NCBI GenBank assembly: GCA_000787465.1 | Contig: JSYX01000866.1 | Location: 1-10,993, forward strand | Direction: 5' to 3' | From: Thermomucor indicae-seudaticae | Lineage: Eukaryota > Mucoromycota > Mucoromycetes > Mucorales > Lichtheimiaceae | Length of the DNA stretch: 10,993 bases | Part shown: piece by piece, positions 1 through 9,812 of the stretch | How positions within the stretch are numbered: the stretch's first letter is position 1 | Layout of the letters: every line of letters starts with the position of its first letter | The notes under the pieces: model-generated | Database searches by the model: none | Told to the model about the DNA's origin: nothing | What the model saw: the letters and a program-made list of their open reading frames with translations, nothing else | Program-made: the position numbers and the translations under genes

Positions 1-382
1 AAATTTACTCAAAAACCAATAGTAGGAATCCGCTGGCTGGATCAGTTGTTACAGCGGGTGCCATTGACATTGGGTTGAACCTTTTCAAATCGCTCTCGCT
101 ATTGCTCTTGCGAATGCACCTATAAATTGTAAAGTTACCACGAATCCCGCCACGTAATAAACGGAATCCTATCGACTGGCTGTAATAGGATCATCCGTAC
201 ATTTAAATCGCAGGTTGATGGCCAGAAATCAGAAACCTTATTTGTACAGATATTACTATTGTGTCGACAGTCTCTCATCGACCGGAACAAAAGGTGCGAT
301 CATTTTCCCGTTGTGTCACAAAGAACTCGGCTGCATTTTTCTGAAACCAGAAAAAAAAGGGCCTCTCCACTTTCATCGTTCA
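1..382 (+). promoter_or_regulatory. 5' flank and probable promoter/5' UTR of the TFIIIC subunit gene
   Basis: This is the noncoding stretch before the chosen start of the TFIIIC gene. A CCAAT pentamer lies at 16-20 inside the 19-bp terminal repeat. A TATAAA-like site lies at 121-126, about 95 nt before an in-frame ATG at 218 and about 260 nt before the preferred ATG at 383. From 218 to 383 the frame is open, so an N-terminal extension of 55 residues cannot be excluded. That extension does not resemble the family, whose members normally begin almost directly with the first winged helix. The promoter role is inferred from position and these short motifs only. Confidence 0.4.
5..23 (+). repeat. 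Left copy of a 19-bp perfect inverted repeat
   Basis: The 19 bases TTACTCAAAAACCAATAGT are the exact reverse complement of the last 19 bases of the window. Identity stops sharply after 19 bp: the next positions match only sporadically. The copy contains a CCAAT box pointing toward the TFIIIC gene. It could be a shared promoter element, a terminal repeat of some larger unit, or a repeat at which the assembly graph broke. Confidence 0.85.
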
Positions 383-3300
383 ATGCTGTCCAAGATCGAG
401 GAAGAAGTAGCCTGGTATGGACCAGAAGGTAAAAAGCAAGTCTTTTTCTCCCTGCTTTCCGTACCGATCACAAACCAAGCCATGGCTTAGGCTGCGACCT
501 CGATCGATTGTGGTGCCTTGTGGAAGCGGTTCATTCGTGCGACATGCTCGATCGTGAAAAAAGAGAGTCCATTTGGCGAGAATTGCGTGCATCCTCTCTG
601 CAGTTTATTTTGGTAAATGCACATAGTATTCTGGGGAAGACGGTGTCGTGCTCATTGAATATAGAGTTCCGGTATATCTGCTGCAGTCGAAAAGCTTTCC
701 TCGGACCAAGTGAAAGAGGAATACGGAAATTCACTCCGGGTCGTGGCTCCACCGGATCTGCATAAGAAAGTCTTAATGCAGGTAAAACCTTCCCCCTTTG
801 TCCTTGTCCCCATATTCTTTTGTGCTAACTTGCGTGGCATTAGTATAAAGACGCTAGCATATCCAAAAGAACCTTTGTTGTCCTCCAGAAAATCGCTTAC
901 GCTCGTGAACGCGGGATCGCACAAAGCACGCTAGCTACTGAACTGGGGCTCGATGCCGGAGGCATATACCATTCTGTCAAGAAACTTGAGAAACTCGGAC
1001 TCATGTAAAAAGAACCATCCTGTCACTTGTTCCTGATAATGTCGGGACTGATCTGTCTTTATTAGTTCAAGGCATCCTGTGGTTCACGAAGGCACTTACA
1101 CAAACATGTGCTATCATGTTCGCTTTGCTCCAAAAGTGTCCGCTGACAATGGAGAGTTAATCAATCCAGACGGCTCTATCCGATATGACGTGATGAAGAG
1201 GACCCTGATCGAGATGCTGGAGAAAGCTAAGGATTATACCCTGCCTCTACAAGACATTCTTAGCAACCTCGTAAGTTGGTTAGGTTGGCATGTTGCGCAG
1301 GTTTCTCACGTGAATTCCATCCAGAACTTGAAAACTGAAAAGCAGAACAAGTGGGCTCGAAACTTTATTCGCAGGGCAGAAAGGGATGAAAAATACCTTG
1401 AACGAGTAAAGGTGATTACGCAAACCTGTCGGGTTAATTGCATCCGTCTGGTGAAGCAAAGCGATTCTACTGAGAAGCAAATAGTCATTGGTACGTATAT
1501 CACAGTTTTGTCGCTCGTTTGGTCTGTAAAGTTTATTCTTCTTTCTTCCCTGTAGATAGCCAGCAAGCTATGGCGTCGTCCACTGCGGGCGCTACACTTC
1601 CCGATCATGACACAGAGTCAACGGAGAACCTTACCGGTGCTGATCTTGATCGCTTCGTACTGAGCTATATCATAAAAGCCGGCGAGAAGGGTGTCACACG
1701 CAAGGTATACGCCAATAATACACTAGTCGCAGCTCAAGTTGGTTCACTCTCTAGCCTTTCAGGAACTCGAATCACTGATACCCAATACGCGTGAGCACAA
1801 TATCAGACGATCTCTGGCACGCATAATGGAGCATGGTTTACGACCGCTCGATGGCGATGAAGCAATATACCTTTATCCTATCATAGAACATATTGGCCGA
1901 AGCAGATGTTACCGTTATTTTACTGCGCAAGGGTTGCGACAGTACAAAGAAAATCGTGGAGATCCTATTCCTGAAGAGCTTTTGGGTCAGCCAACTGACG
2001 TCGTTGCTGGGAAGAAGAGAAGCTTTGATGAGATAGACCAGCAGTCAGATACCTCGTCGAACTCTCAGGAACCATACACAATCACCAAGGCGACAGGAAA
2101 ACGAACTCGCGAGAACGAAGACATGTTTCCTGGAAAGAAGGTTACGCGAACGGACGGTGTGTCATCAGAAACGAACAGCGAGCAATCAGTATCATCTGAA
2201 GGAGGGTCATCAAACGATATTGTCCGTCGTCCGAGGCGGCCAATGAAAGGGACCAATATAACGATGGATAAGCGAAAAAAGGCGATCGTGGATATCGTTT
2301 ATAGGGACAAAATTCGAGAGTTAAATCAGGAGCTTGGAAAGGAAGTCTCTCGACAAACCGGTGAAGCTAATCAGACGCACAAGATCGCGCGAACGACGTT
2401 AATTCGTCTGGCTGAGTCATTACACGAAAGCAAATCTATCCGTTTACTGAAAACAATGACACCCACATATGGCGGCGGCCTGGAAAACAAGGTATTGCTG
2501 CTCCATCCGGACATATCCCAGGACGACGAACGAGTGCGTCAATTCTTGAGCCGTCTCCGAGCAAGCAAAGCTGTGTCGCCCATACCACCAAAGCGAAGTC
2601 CTGTTATTGAGCTTGATGGCGGCGATATGGAGGTCTCCACAGAGAGGTCGCAGCACGATCCTCAGAGAAAAGTATATACAGATCCCCATCGTTTCTGGCG
2701 TCATGTAGCCGTGCGACACGGATGGCTGGATTCCGTGTGGCTACGAGCTAGAGTTCTGCATGAGCACATTTTTTCTACCGTATGCGATTCGAACGATCTA
2801 TCATTTTGTGTGACAGACCTGTTGATGCACCTTCCGCTCAATGTATACCTCCGTGCGATCGGCGTCTATCGCTTCAATGAAACCGTCGAGGATTTTCTTC
2901 TCAGGAACGAGAAGGCCGACATCAGGCTGTCTCAGATACCGTCTGCTGTGGAAGCAGAAATGATCCCCAAGAAATTTCGACTACGAGCCTCTTTACTGAA
3001 ACTTTTATCCATTCTGGAAGCATTGGAACTTGTGGAGCCTCTGCATAATAACCAGCAATACCGGCTTGCAAAAGTGGGCAAGGTCAAGAATTATGCGATT
3101 GATGCCAGACCGGTGATTCGTGAATATACTCTGGACAGCATCGCAGACGTCCAGCTCTTCTGGAAAGAGCTTCAGTTTGCGTGTACATGTCTATATCCAA
3201 CAAGCACACTCAGCATCCATCAGCTAGCAGCGACGGACGTCCTGCGCACCATTTCTGTGCCAAACACCTGGAACACGAGGTCTGTCCTGACGGAGGACCA

Positions 3301-5813
3301 ACGAGCTAAGCTTGATTCGTACATTGACCGGAAAAATGGTAAAGCGCCCATCGACGATAATCGGCTTATACTTCATTTGGCGCGTGAGCTCGGACTGTAT
3401 CCAACGCGCATCAAGGGTTACTTTGAAGGCGTCGTCCGAGCGTATGATAAAGAGAAGACGAAACTGGCAAGAAAGCAGCTTCTACGGAAAAAGCCGCCTA
3501 CGCCCGTCGTGAAAGCCCTTGTCGAGGCAACAGCCTCAGGGAAACGCATTGAGATCAAGCATTCTTTCCCGCATGCGGAACCTACGTTTGCGCCCACCCG
3601 AAAGTTGTTGCGCCATCGTGTACCACCACAAAGAACAATAGGTACTCTTTCTTTTTGGTTGTATATATCTTCCAGATAACTGAACCAGTGTGTATGCATA
3701 GTGCGGCACGTGCCATGGCTGATTGTCGAACAAGATATCCTAAAATACGGTTATGTGATTATGCGTCACCGTACACGATCCCGACCATCAGACTTCGTTT
3801 GGAAGCCATTGACTCGTTTGTTGCCGGACAAGACGAGTGAACAGTGCCGGAGACAGTTTAGTCAACTTCGGTTGTCAAACCCGCAATTCAGTAATGAGCT
3901 GGCGCAACTTGAAAGGGAGTGGGAGAGAATCTATGAGTATGGACTGGCGCACGGTGAGATAAACGACGATCGGCCATGGGACCCGGAGGAATATGATATT
4001 AAGGCCATGCTGGAGTACTTTGTAAGCAAGCTCAGGGATCGATCTCCAACTCATGAAAAGCCCGTTGATTTCGCGTCGGACATTGGTAACGATGTCGCGG
4101 CGATATCCGATGTGTTTGAAGTATATCCAAGTAGTAGTAGTAGTAGTAGTAGTAGTATGTCTCCTGGGACCGTGACTCAAGAATACACCATCCGTGCGAA
4201 TCAAATTGCAAAGTATGACGCGCTGGATGTTGTTGCGTCAGAGTCCCAGTATGAGCAGCAGGTTCATCTTGCCGCTGCGATACTCAAGGTATGTATGAAG
4301 TACTTTCTTGTCAAATGCTTGTGTATATTAACAGTATCCTGCACTAGATGGTGTTATTGACACCTGCAGACGTGTACAAACCAGAAGACGCGCATGCTAT
4401 TTTGAAGCGATTTCCTGCGCAAGTATTGAATGAGGCAGTCGAAAAATTGAAAAGGGCAGATATTTTGATCAAGGAGAAAGCGAATGCAAGCAGACGGATT
4501 CCCGGTCGAGTGTACAATCTTTCTGACAAGTAAGTCCATGGCTTTTCTTTGTTTTGGGGAGACGCGCTGACTTTTGGCCTAAGGTTTATCCGAAAGTTTT
4601 ATGATAACAAGTTTATTCCAAACACACTGTTCGAGGAAGCCGCTCGTTTCGCAGAGTCGTTTGAAGACGTTGCTGATCTTGACGATATCAAAGAAGATGG
4701 AGCAATAGCGGTGCTTCTCTCCATGGTGTCTGCAGGAGCGGTATCAATGCAGATGACGAACAGCGAAAAGTATCTCGCGCTTCACAAAGGTCTTGTTGTC
4801 TTTCCAAAGCCTGTTCATGGTAAGTGATAGTAGACATCACCAAGCTTACTTGTGAGTGAACTAACGGCTTTGCTAGTAACCCTATGTAACCGGTGGATTG
4901 ATGCTGGTATGAATGTAACCGTGAAAAAGGACAAGGACATTCCAAGAAGAATAGTAGTGCCAAGCCCTGTTGAAAGCCTGACCGTAAAGCTACCGGACAG
5001 AAACGAGAGCAACAAGCTTCTAAGATGCGAATCAAAAGATCTGTGCACTGTCTATAGAGTGCTGGGAGAGTTTGGTGAACGAGGAGCCTCATACAAAGAA
5101 CTAAACGTAAGAAAGATTTATTTAGGTGCATACTTGCGGCGGCTCACAGTCCTCCATTATTTTAGGAAAAGCTACTGTTGGAGAATGATGATATCAATGT
5201 GAAAAAGCAAATGCAAACGTTGATTGACAAGTCTTTCGCGTTACGAGTTGGGTTCAAGGATCAGCGACTGGTAGCCATTGAACACGCCCGTAACTGGCTC
5301 GTACAGTTGACTAGTGGAGCAGATAGCGCTCCGGTACTGTGTAAGCCCAGGATGTGGTGCAATATCTATGGAGACATCATCCCTAAAGTGTTGCATGACT
5401 GTGCTCGGGCAATACTGAAACACATTCTGCAACACCCCGGGATCAATCGCGTATGTAGGCTGCGGAATCAAGCGGGGTTCCCTGCGCCGTACTTAAGTAA
5501 ATGCTTTCTTAATAGTCGAGTCTCCAGGCCCATTACAACGGCTATATGACTCCCGAGGAGGTCGAGGATGTACTGGCTCACTTGGTCAGTGCAGGCGCTG
5601 TAGACTGCCGTCGTTTCGTTCAGCAAAGGAAAAAAGTAGGTCTTTTTACAAAGCCTACGTTTTACAGGCCGCTAGGTAAAAAAAAAAGGAAACGAGTAGT
5701 GGCAGTTTGGGGAAGACGCTTAGTTCTATTATGTGATAGGCCAAGACGAGATTGGAGACTGCATTCAGACTCATTACTGGCCCACTCGTACGTGGTGGAT
5801 GTTACAAGGCTAG
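383..5813 (+). CDS. TFC3: TFIIIC B-block-binding subunit (tau138/Sfc3/GTF3C1 family), 15 exons
   Basis: This is the largest subunit of RNA polymerase III factor TFIIIC; in the nucleus the family binds the B box of tRNA genes. My exons are 383-428, 491-612, 665-781, 844-1004, 1066-1270, 1325-1490, 1556-1704, 1763-3641, 3702-4288, 4348-4529, 4584-4819, 4877-5106, 5166-5450, 5516-5675 and 5740-5813. They sum to 4599 nt in a single frame, giving 1532 aa. An N-terminal winged helix covers residues 1-95. The B-block winged helix (about 96-155) contains TELGLDAGGIYHSVKKLEKL. A further winged helix (about 300-375) ends in GRSRCYRYF. A Ser/Lys-rich linker (about 400-490) follows. The family signature FWRHVAVRHGW is at 633-643, with VLHEHIF just after it. 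A SANT-like segment (about 953-1003) includes EQCRRQF. A Ser9 run is at 1092-1100. The C-terminal end carries HYWPTRTWWM. The start at 383 was chosen because the family begins near this helix. Intron 5 (1271-1324, 54 nt) is in frame, so its removal is the least certain splice. No disruption is seen. Confidence 0.93.
4130..4156 (+). repeat. (AGT)9 coding microsatellite
   Basis: Nine perfect AGT units lie in frame inside exon 9 of the TFIIIC gene and encode a Ser9 run followed by Met-Ser-Pro. The flanking residues look like an unstructured linker between the SANT-like segment and the later winged helices. Pure use of one serine codon suggests recent slippage growth rather than an old run held by selection. 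Length variation between strains would be expected and should not change the frame. Confidence 0.95.
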
Positions 5814-7076
5814 ATAGACTATGCTCAATGCCAGATACCTAGTTATACCCATGATTTCTGTACATATACGCGTTCGCTGTATTTATTGAAGCACAATGAC
5901 TTGCATTCCCTATCAGCCGTACAGCAGACCCTCGATAACTTTATACATCGATATCTTTACAAGTTCCTTATCTTTGTGTGTTTTTTGAGCTTCGGTTGGC
6001 GCATCGATTTTGTGAGCCTTCATTGGCCAAAAGTTGGCACTGTTGGTAAGTCAACCTAGAGGTCCTTTATTTTATCGGAACAGAGTGCTCTATCCATTCT
6101 CTGAGAGTCTTTGAGCGTGACCTAGCACGAGGAGAAGGTGCTGATATGTGACCAAGTTCGAACTGCAAAACTTAACCGCCTTTATTGGATTCCATCGCTG
6201 TTACGAATGATACCTACTACACGGCGGTCTGCATTCAGCGAAAGACGACAAAGATGAAATCCGAGCTAGTGCAAGGGTTACAATTGATATACTGGTCTTT
6301 TTTTTCCTCCCACTTTGTGCCTTGCGTCGAAAAAAAATAGACTGAGGACGATCCAATTTTGCGCCGTCTTCAAGCGACCTTTTGCGCAACTTCTAGAATA
6401 TCTTGCGTCAGGTTGTGTTGTCCTGCGCAGGGTAGCGATGAACTTGATGGTACAGTAATCATAATTCCTCTATGCGCCCTCCAAGGCCCTTAACTTAGTA
6501 AAGCGAAGAGTATGTCGCTGGGTGGATCATGACAGGCGAAATGTGGGTCGTTTCGAATCAAAAATGCACATTTCTCTGTTCATCGCCGCGCCTGGGATAC
6601 TAGTATTTATTTCCATACGATCCCAAATCGACAAGGCCTTGCTATGATAAAATCAAACAAGCAAGAGGGCGACCGAGTCCCTTTCGCTTTTGGTGCACAA
6701 GATAATAGCAAGTTGACGACTAGAATACGTCAGAAATGTGCTCTGATTAGTTGAAAAGAATGCGGCAAGTCTTAAAGTGCAATATTTGAAGCGCCCGCCT
6801 TCCAGAGAGGTTTACCCAGACTGATAGAAACGACCTTTTGCGTGTCGTGCATTGCACGAATCGGGCGCAAATATCTTAACCAGAACGGCAATGCGGGAGA
6901 GAATACGAGCCAGAAAGCACGATGTATGCCGCGCAAACAACGGTGCCCAGATTGCTTTATCAGATCTGCAAGAAGGCTTGCTAAACCAGTCATAAATGTG
7001 TCCTGGGCTCATCGTTACCCCATGAGCAGGGCGTTTGTACCCGGTAGAAATACATTATCATGCAGAGATTCTTTCT
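5814..7076. other. Intergenic region between convergent genes; nothing recognised
   Basis: About 1.26 kb separates the stop codon of the TFIIIC gene from the stop of the minus-strand F-box gene. Open frames here are short (at most about 90 codons), lack family motifs and do not join through credible introns. I saw no tRNA-like A box plus B box pair, no rRNA, no tandem repeats and no long inverted repeats. Both genes end toward this region, so both 3' UTRs must lie in it. No AATAAA hexamer stands out just after either stop. Short A/T runs near 6300-6340 are the only compositional feature. Confidence 0.6.
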
Positions 7077-8470
7077 TTACTTTGGATAGTGCTGTACATG
7101 GCCATCCTTGTTCTTGATGTATATCCCGTTACAGTCTTGTCTGCTGTACGTGCGTATTTTAACTGCTACTACACAGATAGGTTCGCGACGGCACTCCAAA
7201 GCTTTCAACATGTCCAACTCCCCATATAGATCGACGTCCATCATCCGCAACGTTCTGACAGAAGAAACCTCCAAAATCTGCTGCAGATGCTCTTGTTTCA
7301 GATATCCCTCTGAAAACGTGATTCTCGCTAGCTGAGAACCACCTTGCATGCCTTTGACGAAATCTGTAATGCCTTCTCGACCGTAAGATGCACAGTTTAC
7401 CAACCGTAGCTCCTTCAGCGTCCTGTGTGGAGCTTTAGATATTGCCTGCAGTACTTCACAAACATGCAGTTCTCGTTCCTCCCAAGCTCTCGGATATTTC
7501 TTTATACGAAAACACCTTCACAGCAGAAGCGCATTGGAAAAACTGCGTGGTCGATGCAGGTGTAATACCTTCACATCCAAGTAATTCAAGCCGTTGTAGG
7601 TCCTTCAAGTTTCCTAAGCTTTCAAGGACGTTGTCGTTCAGATACAAGTCAGCTAGTCGTACTGTTTGTAATAAAGGACACAGAGAAATGATTGACGCTA
7701 TGCTCTCACAGTTCAGTCCAAACTCAGCGTCTTCAACTTGGTTGTCGCTCTCGGATTCTTCGTATTCGTCAGAATCAGTATCATAGTTAACGACTGTATC
7801 CCTTCTCGTGATTTCAACTTTCCTGTAAGATCGATTTCGCGAAGCTGTGGGAATCCTTGTACGGATACAATTGATGCCAACACTTGGTGCGCTTTAATGG
7901 TGCTGCTCAAATCCAGTCGAAGAATTTCAAGGGGCGGACGACATCGGGCAAGCAGTGGTGTAAGTTCATCTTCAAGATAAGGCATATCAGCGATCGCGAT
8001 AATGTTGCGTGTGCTTGGGCTAGTGAAACATAATCCAGGGTAATGCAACAGATATTCGCATTCGACCATGTAAAACTGAATTAAGGATGGGCAGAACTTG
8101 TCCAATAACGTTAGAACAGCATGTCTTTTGCCTTCTCGAAAACTTGCTGTTGTTGCAAAGAATTTCAAGTCATGGCAATGCGGTAGGATAGACTCCAGCA
8201 AGCTTAAAGAGACATGATCTTTAAATTGACATTGCAAGTGTGTAACTTTCAGAGCTTGTTCTGATAAACTTAGCGGGCGAGCGCGACTTATAAAACCAAC
8301 GTCACCGCTATCATTGTAACTTATACGAGTTAAATTTGGACAAGTTTCGAGTGCTATCTGAAGCAGCTTCTCGTCATTTGCTTCGATAGCAAGCGTCGTA
8401 AGAGTCTGACGGTTGCGCTCAAGCAGCGATACAAATGGTTGATGTGAAATGTCTTCCAGGCCCGATATAT

Positions 8471-8524
8471 CTTATGTTTGCGTTAGAGACTAAAATATGC
8501 AACCCGTAAAGCGAAAAGTGTTAC
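8471..8524 (-). other. Spliceosomal intron in the F-box gene
   Basis: The donor reads GTAACA, the acceptor is CATAAG, and CTAAC lies shortly before the acceptor. Removing these 54 nt joins the end of the F-box exon (residues LQKL) to DISGLEDISHQPF in a single frame. Without splicing the frame stops within the intron. Its good form shows that the locus descends from a normal spliced gene rather than a retrocopy. Confidence 0.85.
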
Positions 8525-9119
8525 CTAACTTTTGAAGCTGGTCGTATCCTTTTTGCAGCAACAATTCAAACGTCCTCAGGAGCTCTTCCCGGGACCACTG
8601 ATCAATAGACAGTTCCCGGGCATGCCTGCCGTCTATCTGTGCGAGGCATTCACGTAATTGAGTGCGTTTGGGGTACTTCACGTTCACGGTTGTCCACATG
8701 TTATGCCAATTATGTAGCATGTTCCTCCAGCCTTTACAGGTCCAAGTGCAACGCGTTCGATCAATAAGAGAAAGCCCCGAAAATATCTTGTCAAAGACAT
8801 CATACGGAAGCTGGCCCAGTTGGCAAAGATTACGCCGATTGATTTGTGCAGCCATGTCCTCTTTCAGGGAGACCATCGTCTGATACAAAGGGTCCTCTGA
8901 AGATACAGCTTGCAGACCATTCTCGTACACCAGTAGCGCGTCTCTGAGTTGATCTTTGTAGCAAAACGCACGTGCGGTCTGCAAGTAACCGTGAGCTGAC
9001 GTCGGAAAACATTGGACAACTTGTTGAGCGTCGGCAAGCATCATGTCGTATTGTTCCAGTTTTTCAAAAGCATGTGCACGATGCGGGAGAATGACGGCCA
9101 TGATCTTCTCATTGACCTC

Positions 9120-9122
9120 CTA
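9120..9122 (-). other. In-frame TAG inside the first TPR of the F-box gene
   Basis: The codon sits in the turn between the two helices of TPR1. The TPR-like sequence on both sides is in the same frame and at normal spacing, so the stop interrupts an otherwise continuous repeat. A single change from CAG, AAG or GAG would explain it. The AG could in principle be an acceptor, but I see no good donor that keeps the upstream helix. Confidence 0.75.
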
Positions 9123-9278
9123 GATCGCCGAGTTGAAATGGTTGACAGATTCTTGCAAACGCCGATCACGAACAGCATGGCTGCCAGACTGGAAATGGTG
9201 ACGTATCGATCCAAAGAGGGCGGATGCAACTGTGTTGCATTCAGCACCGAAATCGCTTTGCAGTATGCCGATCTGCAT

Positions 9279-9812
9279 TATGACGTTCGGCAAAGAAGTG
9301 ACGACGAAAATGTCTGCAGTTATCGCGGGATGAAAACTCGATATCAAGCCTGTGGGCCATTCCTTGCCTCATATGATGATATACGATATTGTAGTTCATG
9401 CAGAAGACGAAGAGACAGATGTTAATTTGCCATCGAGACTGTTATCCGTAGTGTCAACACGCGATGTTACAGTTGGTGAAGAAGACCACAACACAGGATG
9501 GTCCGCATTCAAAAACGCGTATCCGCTTTGTTTGATAGGACGACGATGCTTTACATTTTTGCGTACATCATGCAGTGATCAGGCGATCATTGTAGTTGAT
9601 TTATCCTCAGTTACGGATCTTAACAGTACAGTACTTCAAGAATGACCCAAAACACCAAACGAGTCTCAGTGCTCTTGTGGCGCCCTCCGCACAGAGGGAA
9701 TCGCTTGTTTATTGCATTGAAAAATAAAACAACGCACAACTGTGAAAGGGGAATGTTATGGGAGCGACACGTTATCCCCAAGGTATACAATGCATAGACA
9801 CAGTAGTTATAC
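9279..9812. other. Spacer between the F-box gene and the UPRT gene
   Basis: This holds the 3' UTR of the uracil phosphoribosyltransferase gene and the presumed promoter of the F-box gene, both read on the minus strand. A plus-strand ORF of 90 codons runs from ATG 9373 to 9645, with an AATAAA on the plus strand at 9723-9728. Its product matches no family I know. It has no visible signal peptide, membrane span or repeat. I treat it as unproven and did not call it a gene. Confidence 0.5.
9708..9713 (-). terminator. Putative polyadenylation signal AATAAA of the UPRT gene
   Basis: A canonical AATAAA on the minus strand lies about 100 nt after the UPRT stop codon, within the normal range for a fungal 3' UTR. 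No cleavage site can be assigned from sequence alone. Confidence 0.5.

Larger units (their letters stand above)
7077..9278 (-). pseudogene. TPR, F-box and LRR protein gene (Pof3/Dia2-like architecture), probably broken
   Basis: The architecture matches SCF ubiquitin-ligase substrate adaptors with N-terminal TPRs, a central F-box and C-terminal leucine-rich repeats, as in fission yeast Pof3 and budding yeast Dia2. Reading down the minus strand: TPR1 has helix A around RDRRLQESVNHFNSAI and helix B around LPHRAHAFEKLEQYD. TPR2 includes GYLQTARAFCYKDQLRDALL. The F-box contains LPYDVFDKIF with RTRCTWTCKGWRNML (about 8700-8810). One intron (8524-8471, 54 nt) has a CTAAC branch-like site. LRRs then run to the stop at 7077. 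Three lesions are visible: an in-frame TAG at 9122-9120 inside TPR1, a frame change near GGG at 7802-7800, and another near GGG at 7483-7481. An intact version would be about 715 aa from ATG 9278. ATG 9101, just after the TAG, could start a TPR1-truncated protein, but the two frame changes would remain. I am confident of the family and less so that it is a true pseudogene rather than misread sequence. Confidence 0.75.

Noticed and set aside
613..626. A 14-nt GT..AG segment in the TFIIIC gene that would connect to a frame reading EDGVVLIEYRVPVYLLQ
   Set aside because: It is too short for an intron. The 52-nt intron 613-664 instead joins LQFIL to the following exon in the correct frame for the family-like LRVVAPPDL segment.
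782..888. A longer 107-nt intron ending in CTCCAG at 888
   Set aside because: It also keeps the frame, but acceptor CATTAG at 843, with CTAAC just before it, gives a 62-nt intron and adds a plausible helix before the B-block domain.
4688..5131. 147-codon antisense ORF
   Set aside because: It lies opposite well-supported TFIIIC exons and crosses their introns. It is a shadow frame.
5676..5842. Reading straight through to a stop at 5842, giving a basic C-terminal end
   Set aside because: Removing the 64-nt intron 5676-5739 yields the family-like C-terminal end HYWPTRTWWM and a stop at 5811-5813.
6156..6163. GTTCGAAC, resembling the core of a tRNA B box
   Set aside because: No A box, acceptor stem or anticodon arm could be paired around it.
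6201..6389. 62-codon minus-strand ORF in the intergenic region
   Set aside because: It has a TTG start, a Lys/Arg-rich composition from A/T runs, no known motif and no joining exons.
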